A stretch of 64,000 nucleotides of DNA from Deuterostichococcus epilithicus (taxonomy: Eukaryota; Chlorophyta; Trebouxiophyceae; Prasiolales; Stichococcaceae): NCBI GenBank assembly GCA_033439295.1, contig JAVTLE010000014.1:3162001-3226000 (forward strand), in the 5' to 3' direction. The position numbers and the translations under genes were made by a program. The notes under the pieces were generated by a model. It was not told where the DNA came from. It saw nothing but the letters and a program-made list of their open reading frames with translations, and made no database searches. Positions 44,777 through 54,422 of this stretch are shown here, piece by piece (position 1 is the stretch's first letter; the number at the start of each line of letters is the position of its first letter).

Positions 44777-45642
44777 CTCGACCCCCTTGCCGTTTCAACC
44801 ACTCCAAGCGTACAGCAGGGCCGCTGCTCGACGTGTACACCTCACGGATCCGGCAGCGGCACTCCGGCGCTTGGTGACTGACGGTATTGGCCGCAGTACG
44901 AAGCGCAGCTAAGCGGCGCAATCAACTTGCAGCAGCTGTCACGATATTCTTGATGGGTCAGCTGTCAAATGTCAGAAACGAGACGTGTGAGCTGCACAGC
45001 GCACGAGGCTGCAGATCGGTGTTGTTCCACTCCCCCGGTCTGTTGCGCATGTTTATTACTCCTGAAATTAGTTCTGCAGAACGGTGCTCAGGTGCACCTG
45101 TGCTTCACTTACTTACAGCGTTCTTGGACTGCAAAAATCACATCTGGCATTCATTTCAAGGCGGCAGCTGCACCGAGGGCCACTCCGTCGCCTCTTCTGC
45201 CGGAAGCGATCCCGTCGAACAGATCAAAATACTTCCGACACTTGATCAGAGCACCCAGCTGCAGATTTCGCCAGCATCTCCGTGCTGCTGGCATATGCAT
45301 CTATGTCTGCACCTGCCCCAGGCACGTCGACTCTGACGGCCAGGCCCGCATCTCAAATCAGGTGCCTGGACTCCCTGCCGCACATCCCACAGCGACGATC
45401 GAATGTTTCTGTTCGTCAGGTTGCAGCCGCGATGCTTGCACGTCTGAAAAGAGAATCAAACTGGCAGTCCAACCATGTTGCCCTCTGTAGGGCCGGCGCG
45501 ACATGGCAGATCGGCGGCGTGCTGTCGGTGCTCCTCCTCCTGGGGTTTTGGTCTTGGAACCATGCAATAATGCATAGGTGCGACATCCCGGGAACTTGAT
45601 TGGCTACGCACACTTGACTACTGAACGAGGTAGCAGACGGCG
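44777..45642. other. Unresolved region
   Basis: Several open frames on both strands have acceptor- or donor-like edges (for example around 45120-45260 on the plus strand), but none shows a motif or gives a unique chain of phases. It may hold 5' exons of the coiled-coil gene or of the RD-repeat gene. Confidence 0.3.
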
Positions 45643-46591
45643 ATGCATGCAGTGCACAGGTACCAGGTCCAGAAAGATGAGATGGCAAAGCGGGTCACAG
45701 CGCTACAGCGGCAGCTGGCGGCCTCGCAGTCTAGTGCGATGCAGGCGCAGTTCGCCCATGAGGAATACAAGGTGAGGCTTGCACCAGGCTTTCACCGCAT
45801 TCGGAGTCAGCACCGCTCCTGCGGATTTAGGAGCGCCATTTACAAATACATGACTTGCAGCAAAACGTGAGAATCCCTTGCCGTGTTTTCTACACGCAGG
45901 AACTAGCGGCCGATGAGGAGGAGATCAGGGAACTCAAAGAGCGCGTGAAGGACGTGGAAAAGCAACTGGATGCCTGCAAACGAGGGGTCAAGTCGAAGGG
46001 TGGGAAGGTGAGCCACGTCAGTGACCTCATTGCGGTTGACGACATGAGGCAGATATGTGCAACGAAAGGGTGCCGAAGAAGTTCTCTGCAACTGCGTGTA
46101 GGGTGGCAGAAAATGGAATGGGCGGCGGCGGAGAGAGTAGGTGATGACGTGCCAAGTAGTACAGTGACGCACTGGCGGCAGCGTCAAAACCGCAAAAAAT
46201 TGTGCAATTTCTGCAGGTGTGAACGCTGGGTGGTTTGTACCATGTCCATGCCTAGTGTCATTGCCTGAAGTACAATACCTACTGTACACACAGCTTCGAT
46301 CTGCAAACTTTGACGACGCTGCATCTAAACTTCTGCTCTGTACAGTACAGCGTGTCAAAAGTGATATGGCTCCTTGTACACATTGACGGTCAACTCCAGA
46401 CACCAGCCCCACCTCGGCACCTGCAGCACGACTGGTCGAGTTTGTCAGCATGCGATGCCAGAGCGCCTGGCACATTGGCCAATTTTGACATTCAAGACAT
46501 GTGGGACGCAGCCATATGCCACTCACCGTGTCTCAGGGTGCACGAGCGACGCGCGGCCTTCGAGTTGCGAACGTCGTCCATTGAAGACTGA
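45643..46591 (+). CDS. Tentative small coiled-coil protein
   Basis: Three exons, all phase 0: 45643-45771, 45900-46007 and 46427-46591; 133 aa. The first two exons form a continuous coiled coil with heptads in VQKDEMAKRVTALQRQLAA and EEEIRELKERVKDVEKQLDA. The third encodes a polar, non-helical tail ending in RRAAFELRTSSIED and is less certain; it could belong to the same gene or be a chance open frame. The ATG at 45643 lies directly before an acceptor-like CAG, so the coiled coil may instead be an internal exon of a longer gene starting upstream. No family is recognised. Confidence 0.4.
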
Positions 46592-47308
46592 CCCGGCTGA
46601 CTGCCCTGCACACACGATATGGTGTGATTCATGGCAGGGATGGAGTTGCGTCAGCACACATTGTCCAGCAGCTTCCATCAACAGTCATGGTGCGCGCGTC
46701 AGCATTCGTTTCATCGTCAAAAGCCAGGGACTGGCTTTATAGGTGGGAATCCGATTGAATTGTGCTCCTCATCCGCACACACCAAGAAGCTTAAGTGGCA
46801 GACGGCGATCAGCGCATGCCTCAGACATCCAAGGAAGGAATGCTGCAGTAGCTCTCAAACCCCGGCAAGGGCGAAAGCTCTAAAGCGGGCACTGCGAATG
46901 TGTTCTGAGAAACGCCCTTATTGGAACTCTCATCATCGGCAAGCGCTGCGCCTGGACATGGCAAGGTGGAAGGGTACCAGAGAATGGACTGATACCTCTG
47001 CAACTGTGAGAGACGGGACGATGATGCAGTAGCCGCACACCTCCTGCCTGCACTCCAATGCCTGCACCGCAATGTCAGACAAAGTCAGCGGCTGGGGCAT
47101 AATGCTGGAAAACCAGGAATGCACATGCACACCTGCTGCGTCAGGTAGAGCTAATAGCTAATCCGCATGAGTGTCGGCCTTTGACCCTCTTGGACAGGGA
47201 TAACTTGAGTTTGTGTCATCATCCGCAGCATGTATTGTTCATCATGGCATGGAGGGGAACTGCAGCGAGACGGCGCATGAAGCCTGACCTCCTTGATCAG
47301 TCGCATTG
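46592..47308. other. Intergenic, nothing recognised
   Basis: Open frames on both strands are short, lack splice partners and show no motif. It is the convergent gap between the coiled-coil gene (+) and bS6m (-). Confidence 0.4.
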
Positions 47309-47791
47309 TCAAGATGGCGGCCTACTGGGCTGGATCTGCACTCGGTTGGCCCACTTCTGCACGTTGTGCGTGTTGGGGAAGGCGGGCATCGCGGGCTGCT
47401 TCTGGATGAGGTACCTCAGCACGCGCTCATCAACCTTCAGGTTGTGTTCCACGTCCTTGAGCGCATCTGGCCCCACCATGAATTGCAGCTGCCATGTATC
47501 CGCCTGCAAAAACAAAAGCATATCTGCAACCAGCCGCCACACATAGGCAGAGATAATCCAAAAGGTTTCGAGCGACTGCAGCCGCCTTGCATATAGTCGA
47601 CGCCGCACCTTGTCGAACTTCCCACTGGGGTTGCGGATCTCGTAGGCCAGCCGCTGCTCCCCGAAGAAGGTGATATCGGTGAGCACGCCGCCTTTGGCGA
47701 GCACGGCCTGACCGGCTGTCTTGATAATGTGAGAGAGCGCCCGAGAGCCCGCTGCGGGCCGCGTCAGGCAGAACAGCTCGTACAGTGGCAT
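47309..47791 (-). CDS. MRPS6: Mitochondrial ribosomal protein bS6m
   Basis: Two exons in transcript order, 47791-47609 and 47503-47309, joined in phase 0 (GACAAG|GTGCGG to TTGCAG|GCGGAT); 125 aa. The S6 fold is visible as strand MPLYELFCLTRP, helix 1 with ALSHIIKTAGQAVLAKGGVL, strand TDITFFGEQRLAYEIRNP, then WQLQFMVGPDALKDVEHNLK and DERVLRYLIQKQ. The protein binds 16S rRNA with S18 in the small subunit. It carries no N-terminal extension, and like many mitochondrial S6 proteins it has a short extra C-terminal tail (NVQKWANRVQIQPSRPPS). Mitochondrial rather than plastid location is inferred from the motif style and lack of a transit peptide. Confidence 0.88.
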   Translation of the reverse strand: MPLYELFCLTRPAAGSRALSHIIKTAGQAVLAKGGVLTDITFFGEQRLAYEIRNPSGKFDKVRRRLYARRLQSLETFWIISAYVWRLVADMLLFLQADTWQLQFMVGPDALKDVEHNLKVDERVLRYLIQKQPAMPAFPNTHNVQKWANRVQIQPSRPPS

Positions 47792-49175
47792 GCCTGCAGC
47801 GGCGTTTGCCCAAGGTAGAAGTGATGATGCAAAAGCGAGAGTGGCAACACAGCGCTGTGCTCTCGAAAGACAGCAACACTACCCTCTAAACCCTAATCAA
47901 CAGCGTCTTGCTTCTAAGTTGGCAGCATCTCCGCACCTGTTGGGCGGAATAATGGTATTGTGGTTGGCAACAATGTGGCTGTTCTTCCTCGTTTGGGAGC
48001 TGGTGTCACAATGCGGGCTCACGGACTGGGGCGTAACTACCGGGAATTGGGCTTGACGCGGCTGCCACCGCCCTGCCGAAGCCTCTTAAGCTTGAGAGCA
48101 TCCGCTTCACCGGCGATGTTGCGGCGGCGCATGTGCAGCCAACGGTGCATTCCTATCCCGTCGGAAGAATATGGAGGTGAAGTCGGCCATAAACGTCCGG
48201 GCGATCAGGAGAGCAGCGGTGGCTGCATCAGAACGGCCATACACCCAGGGAGCATATTGATAGCGACTGTCGTCCCTGTGCGCGGAGTTAATCTGCAGGC
48301 TCAGCTGAGCACTGTGGACAGGCCTACCCTCATGGTGACCAGGCCTTACAAGGGGAGGAGACTGGGGGATGCTTCTGTGTCTAACGCTGCGCTGGGATCT
48401 GGTCAGCCAGGGATACAGCACCCTTCCCAAACGGCAGTTGTGCCTGGTGTCGGCGTGTCGCGCCAGCTTACAAGCGCCATCGCAGCACCTCGCACGTCGG
48501 TGGGCCATTGAGAAGGCTACTTGTGGTCGTCAGCAGGACGTCAATTACTCTGATGCGCATGGATGCGGATGAACGCGAATGGCACTGAACCACAAGGAGT
48601 GAATGGATAACCCTTGGCGCCTCAGAAGCGTTGAAGGGAGGCCAGGGAGGTCGAAAGTGTGATGCTGCGCTCCTACCTCCTCTTGGAACAGCACTTTCTC
48701 AACGGAGGCGAAGAGCACACCGCCGCGGCAAAAGGTTCGCGCAGTTTACAATGATGAACGGACCCAGGATGCCGCCTCAAGTGGTGTCCTCAACGGAAAC
48801 GACATTCCCCTACAAAACCCTGACACATGGTGCATTGGTGCACGACCATCGTATGGAGGTGAGCGTCGTGAATGCCGCATCGGAAAAAGAACCCCTACAA
48901 ACAGCCGCTATACGACCACCCCCACTAACAGCCGCTACATGTTCACCCCCACCAACGCCGCGCCATTAACGAAAGCTACAAGACTTCTTGTCATTTTATT
49001 CGACTGCCACCAGTCTGTCACCTCAAAGCTTCAGCTGGACATGCTGCATGCCTCTGTTCAGACTCATGTCTGTCCGCAGTCCAGTTCGCGGCCACCAAAC
49101 ACAGCCCTTCACCGGCCGGCTGTAGGGCGCGCCCGGCGAGCAGCGGCCATGCTGACCTGCCCGCGCCGGCACTCT
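47792..49175. other. Long gap without a recognised gene
   Basis: Nearly 1.4 kb upstream of bS6m and downstream of acetolactate synthase. A 37-codon Arg/Lys-rich minus-strand frame (48150-48037) and a plus-strand frame at 48631-48969 were examined; neither has splice support. Near 48885-48960 the word ACAGCCGCTA recurs within CACCCCCAC-rich sequence. Confidence 0.35.
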
Positions 49176-52100
49176 CTAGTATGTCACGGAGCCGTCGCCC
49201 TTGGTGATGATGTCCTGAACGAGCAGAACAGTCAGACACTGTGAGTCTTCCTGTTATTACGCATCGTCCACCTGTGCCCATGACCTCAAGGACACCTTGT
49301 CAGAAGGAATGTATCACCGCGCTTTGAGATGCTCTGAGTGTTTGGCGCACCTTGAAGCTGCCGCCGCCGGGGATCATGGGCAGCACGTGCTCGATGTGCG
49401 GCACCATGACGTCCAGCAGATAGGGCCCGGGCGTGTCCAGCATCTCGCGGATGGCGGCGCGCAGCTCGGAGGGGTGCCGCACGCGCTTGGACGGCACGCC
49501 GAAACCCTGCGCGATGGTCACGAAGTCCGGGTAGATGTCCGTCTCCTCGTGCGTCTCGTGGTACTCCGCCTCCTGTGCATCCAGCAGGCAGGCGTTGAGC
49601 AGGCAGGAATTGTGTGCTGGCAGGCCGGGGTGTGTCCGATCGCAGCAGAAAGGAGGGACGTCAGAGTAGGCTGGCGCATGTCGACCACAAAACACAAAGG
49701 GGGACCAGACCGGATCAGGCTGTGCGGGTCCCCCCGCACAGCGAAGGCCCACTGCCCGGCATTCAGCTGGCACGCAATCCTGTAGATGCAGCAGGCTTTC
49801 CGAGACGGAGAGAGTGCTGAAGCACAGTGGGCAGGGTGGCAGGTGCGAGCGAGTGCATGCAGGCAGGCGCGGGAGGGGGATACTATGGCAAAAGCAGAGT
49901 TCGCTGACAAGTGCGCACCCGGCGGCCAAGATAGGTGTGTGCACGGTTGGCCTTGTAGAAGCGGTCCTCCCACTGCACCACCATGCCCAGGTGCTGGTTG
50001 TTCAGGATGAACATCTTGGTCGGCAGCTTGTCAATCGACACCGTGGCCAGCTCCTGCGACCAAAAACACATTTACTAGTCAGCTTGCTGGCAGGCTTTTG
50101 CGGTGCACTAGAAACGCAGGCAGGCTGTCCGGATACACACAACACAGCCATGTGCGCACATGCGCACCAGCAGCAACATGCAGCTACAGACATCCCCCGG
50201 AAATCACGATCGCATTTCAGGTGCTGCAAGGCGTGCAGAGGCCCCAGTACTCACATGCTCTTCCACAAGTGGGAGACGTCATGCTGCAGCATGGACATGT
50301 AGCGCGTCAGCAGGTGCAGGGTGCTGCTGCGGACCTGAATGTTCATGAGGAAGGAGCCGTCGCCGTCGATGTCGACAACCACTTTGGTTTCCCGGTGCGC
50401 CTCCTCCAGCGCCGCAGCCGCGCCCAGCGCCGACGGCAGACCGAAGCCCATGGAGCCCAGGCCGCCTACGCAGGACGGAGGTAGTATTGATCGACAGGCA
50501 CAACAGACCCTGGTCGGCACAGCTGACATTGCTCAGTGACCAGCCCTGCAATGACCTGCTCCTTCTCTGACAGCCTCAGAGAACCTGAAGCTAGCATCTC
50601 CTTCCCCACACCAAGCGTTCTTTGCCAGCTCGACACCCAAAGTATGCCGCTGGTCCCCACTACGCCGCTCATCCGCCATTCGGCCGAGCTCGCTGCGCTG
50701 CCAAGCAAGGCCGTTTCCAACATCGAAAAGCAGCACACCTGAGGTTGCCCAGTGGCGGGGCTGGTCGTAGTCGTACCACTGCGCCGCCCACATCTGGTGC
50801 TGCCCAACGCCGGTGGTGATGACCGCATTCCCATTCGTCTCCTCGTGCAGCATCTGCGAATCGTATTTGACGCGTCAGATGCTCCAGTGCCTTCGGTGGA
50901 AAGCGTTAATGAAAGAGCTGCGCAGGTGCTGAGGCGGCGTCGCTGGCCGCTGGCAGCAGACGGCTCACGCTGCCAGATGGCTGGCTGCGGGATGCTGCTT
51001 CCTCAGGGAAACCCCGCGCCTCAAGCATGACAGAACCATGCGCAAGGCAAAAGGCAAAGGGATGGGGACTGGATGAGGTACCGACCTGGATGGCGCGCTG
51101 CGGGATGATGAGATCATCCCGCTCTGGGAACACCATGGGGTGCTCCGCCGCCTGCTGCCGCAATGTGGCCTGCCACGCCGCAAAGCTGTCTGGCTGCAGC
51201 GGCGCCGCCTCCAGCTGCTGGTTGAGCATCGCCAGCGCCGGCTGCGTCCGCGTGCACATGGGGATGTGCGCCTCCTTGTTCTTGTTGATCTCCGCGGGGT
51301 CGACGTCGATGTGCACAATGCGCGCCCGCTCCGCAAACGTCTCCAGCTTGCCTGTTGAGGTGGAAACAGGATGTTGAATCACAGCCCTGGTGCCATCAGC
51401 GACTCCTGTTTGGTGCCGGAGGACCGAAAGCAAGTAGCGCGGCAGCTACTCAGGGCAGCCACAAAGACCACGGCCACAGATCAGGCGCCCAGCGAGGCCA
51501 TGAGGGTAGCTGTAGCTGTCCCTGCCGCAAAACCCAAAACTGCTGTTGCGAGGACCCAAAGGCAAGGCTGCACCTGTGACGCGGTCGTCAAAGCGCACGC
51601 CCAATGCGAGCAGCAGGTCCGCATCATTGATGGCATAGTTGGCGACAACGGTGCCGTGCATGCCGAGCATGCCCAGCGAAAGCTCGTGGCTTTCCGGGAA
51701 GGTGCCCAGCCCCATGAGCGTGGACGCCACCGGCACGCCGGTGCGCTGCACAAACTCCCGCAGCTCAGGCGCCGCATCGAGGCAGCCGCCGCCAACGTAG
51801 AGCACCGGCCGCTCGGCCTGCGTGTGAAGGGCCCGGCTTGTCGCATGTGTCTCGAGACTCTGCAGAGGCTGCACTGCCAAGGGTGCGTGCAGCGTGCCTT
51901 TCACTGGAGCCTGCAGCGGCACGGCGGCCCTCGCGTGCAGCTGTGGGGGGGACACAGAAGCTTGGCCGGCGGCGCTGTTCGGGCCGAGCATGACGTGAGG
52001 CGCTGACGGCCGCAGCAGCCACACCTCTCGGAGTGCCTGGATGACGTCAGCGACCTGCTGCGCCTCAGGCTCCTGCGGCAGGCGGCTGATGTAGCCGTCG

Positions 52101-53537
52101 ATGGCCATGGGCTGGTCGAAGTCTGGCACCGCCAGCTGCTGCTGCACATCCTTCGGCACGTCAACCAGCACAGGGCCCGGCCGGCCCGATTTGGCCAGGT
52201 AGAACGCCTGCAGCCACGCGGCTGAGCAGTTGACGATGTTTGTTTCGAGGCTAAATACCCTGGGAGAAGCGCCCACAGCAGTGCAACCTTGGTCCAAGCA
52301 CTGGCCGAATGGGTCTCCCACTTGACACCCAGCAGACTGCAGGAAGAAGCTGTGCACCAGGCATTGGGCTTCCGCTTCTGTGGGCTTCCGCTTTGCGCAG
52401 TTCAGAGTGCAGACTGCAGGCTGCAGGAAGATATGGCTGTACCTCCTTGAGGACGCGCGGCAGGTCTGCAATGTCCATCACCAGGTAGTTGTGCTTGGTG
52501 ATTTGGCGAGTGACCTCCACAATGGGCGTCTCCTGGAAGGCGTCTGTGCCAATCATCCGCCGCGGCACCTGCAGCATGCAGACAAACCTGACGAGATAGA
52601 CCAGCAGTCGAGAGCGCAGAGAAGCGAGGCATGCTGTGAGTGATCACGCACGCCGCAGCAGAACAAGCATGAAAATGTTGCCTCGCCCTACACCAGACGT
52701 CCACACAATTCTGCATAAGAATCTGGCAGCAGGATGTTGCGGCCACCACAAACGCGCCTGGCCTGTGATGGCGACCAGCGGCACGGAGTCCAGCAGCGCA
52801 TCGGCCAGCCCAGTGACCAGGTTCGTGGCGCCCGGCCCTGACGTCGCAATGCACACGCCAACGTCCCCGGTGACCTTGGCATACCCCTCCGCCGCAAAGA
52901 TTTCGCCCTGTGGATCATTAAAAATCGCACTTGAATCCATGCGACGCTAAAGGGACAAGTCTGCATGCACGGACCAGGCGCTGGATGCAGGGAAGACGCA
53001 TTGCTCTACCCTACACTCAACTTCCCGAGGTTGCACGCGACACAGCGGCCCACCTGCTCGTGCCGGCACAAGATGTTGCGAATGGTATTGCTGCGCGTGA
53101 GCGCCTGGTGGATCTCCATGCTGGCGCCTCCTGGGTAGGCGAAGAGCGTGTTGACGCCCTCGCGTTCTAGGCACTGCACCAGGATGTCCGCGCCCTTGCG
53201 AGGCTCGCTGCCAAAGCGGTCCACCCACTCTGCTTGCGGCGGCTGCTCTGCTGCTGACTGGAGGCCGCGACGCTGCTGCTCCAGCTGCATTATCGAAGGG
53301 TTGCTCACTCGTCAGAAGTGGAGAGCAGGTCAGCAAACCAAAGGGCACACAGCCATGCAGTGCTCCAGCGGCGCGACTAGGGCAGCGCAGGGGAGGCCGC
53401 ACGTACGTCTGCTGCTGGCTGGGGCGGCGGGGCTGCGGTGACAGCCTCCCGCGTCGGGCGACCGCCGGTGAGCGTGGCCTCGGTCTTCGTAGACCTCCTG
53501 TCATAGCTGCAGCTGCACCACGGTGAGCAAAACGCAT
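49176..53537 (-). CDS. ALS: Acetolactate synthase (acetohydroxyacid synthase) catalytic subunit, plastid
   Basis: Twelve exons in transcript order: 53537-53403, 53284-53054, 52907-52758, 52568-52443, 52207-52025, 51817-51574, 51351-51086, 50853-50739, 50465-50335, 50053-49919, 49572-49351 and 49214-49176; 658 aa. It makes acetolactate from pyruvate, the first common step of branched-chain amino-acid synthesis. Landmarks are an Arg-rich transit peptide, [16 protein letters not shown] with the catalytic Glu, [71 protein letters not shown], the ThDP/Mg motif [11 protein letters not shown], and [20 protein letters not shown]. Intron 3 must use a GC donor (GGCCAG|GCGCGT at 52757), because GQ and VPRRM are adjacent in all homologues. 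Intron 5 (51818-52024) is 207 nt, in frame and free of stops. A Gly stands where Arabidopsis has Ser653. Confidence 0.97.
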
Positions 53538-54422
53538 GACTTACGAGTTGGCGCAAGATCCACACGTGTTTACGCAAGCGCCAGCCCTAGAGCATCCAGC
53601 ACACGCAGGACGTGCCACAGGCTGCGGTTCCATTGCAGCTAGTACCTGGTGCCCGCCAAGCTGTACTGCCGCCGCTGGTGCGGCGAGCCGCCCGTCAACT
53701 TTGCTGCTTGTGCCTGCACACGCCAATGACGACTCAGTCGGACCTTGGCTGCAGTCAACAAGATGCCAAAAAAACTGTGCTCGACCGAAACGTTGCCGCG
53801 ACGCAGCAGCTTCGCCTGCACACGGACGGAAATACTCGCCGGAGTGGTGCAGCCTGCAAGGCAGCAGCGGCTGGTTCACCTGAGGACAGATCCGAGCGGA
53901 AAGCGGCGACGAGTCCAGCAGGCCGCTGCAGCGTCCGGAAAGTGACGCCTGCAGCCCGCCTGCCATGTTTCTTGAGCGCGGATGCTCGCAGCGCAGCAGC
54001 TCAAAGAAGCAATCCCAGACAAGTCTTCACTAGCCCAGCAAATGGATCCTTTGTCCTTAAGCGGCGTCGCGCGAAGCGGTCGGCTGCGCTGTGAAGGCCG
54101 GCTGCGCGTCCTGTTTTGTCATGGAGGGAGTTTAGGTATTGCGCGGGGTAAGTTTTACGCGGGAAGCAGATTCTGTCGTGGGCTCGTGGCGCGTTAGGGC
54201 TTGGGTTTGCTTGTACACGTCTGTTCATGCTGGCACCCTCTTCCCGGGAACCCCGGATTAGATTTTGTTGACGCACCCCCGACTTCTCGCGGCGCACAAC
54301 TTCACGTTGCTCGAACGCTCAGTGTCAAGCTCAGACCTTACTCAAGGAGCGTAGTCTTGGGACGCCAGTGTAGCCTGTTGGCGACGAATTCGAGAGCCAC
54401 GTTGCGTCGGGCGGTTCTAGAG
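53538..54422. promoter_or_regulatory. Divergent promoter region of two plastid-protein genes
   Basis: The 885 bases lie between acetolactate synthase (-) and the sigma factor (+), both nuclear genes for plastid proteins, so regulation could be shared. Long open frames at 53541-54094 on both strands overlap each other and have no motif. A 5' exon of either gene is possible. Confidence 0.4.

Noticed and set aside
48037-48150. 37-codon basic minus-strand frame resembling a ribosomal protein tail
   Set aside because: No convincing acceptor joins it to an upstream exon and I could not place it in any family.
48631-48969. 112-codon plus-strand frame
   Set aside because: The product is low in complexity at its end, has no motif, and no transcript structure supports it.
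53541-54094. Long overlapping open frames on both strands upstream of acetolactate synthase
   Set aside because: They overlap each other antisense, are Ala/Arg/Cys-rich as expected from GC-rich non-coding DNA, and have no motif.
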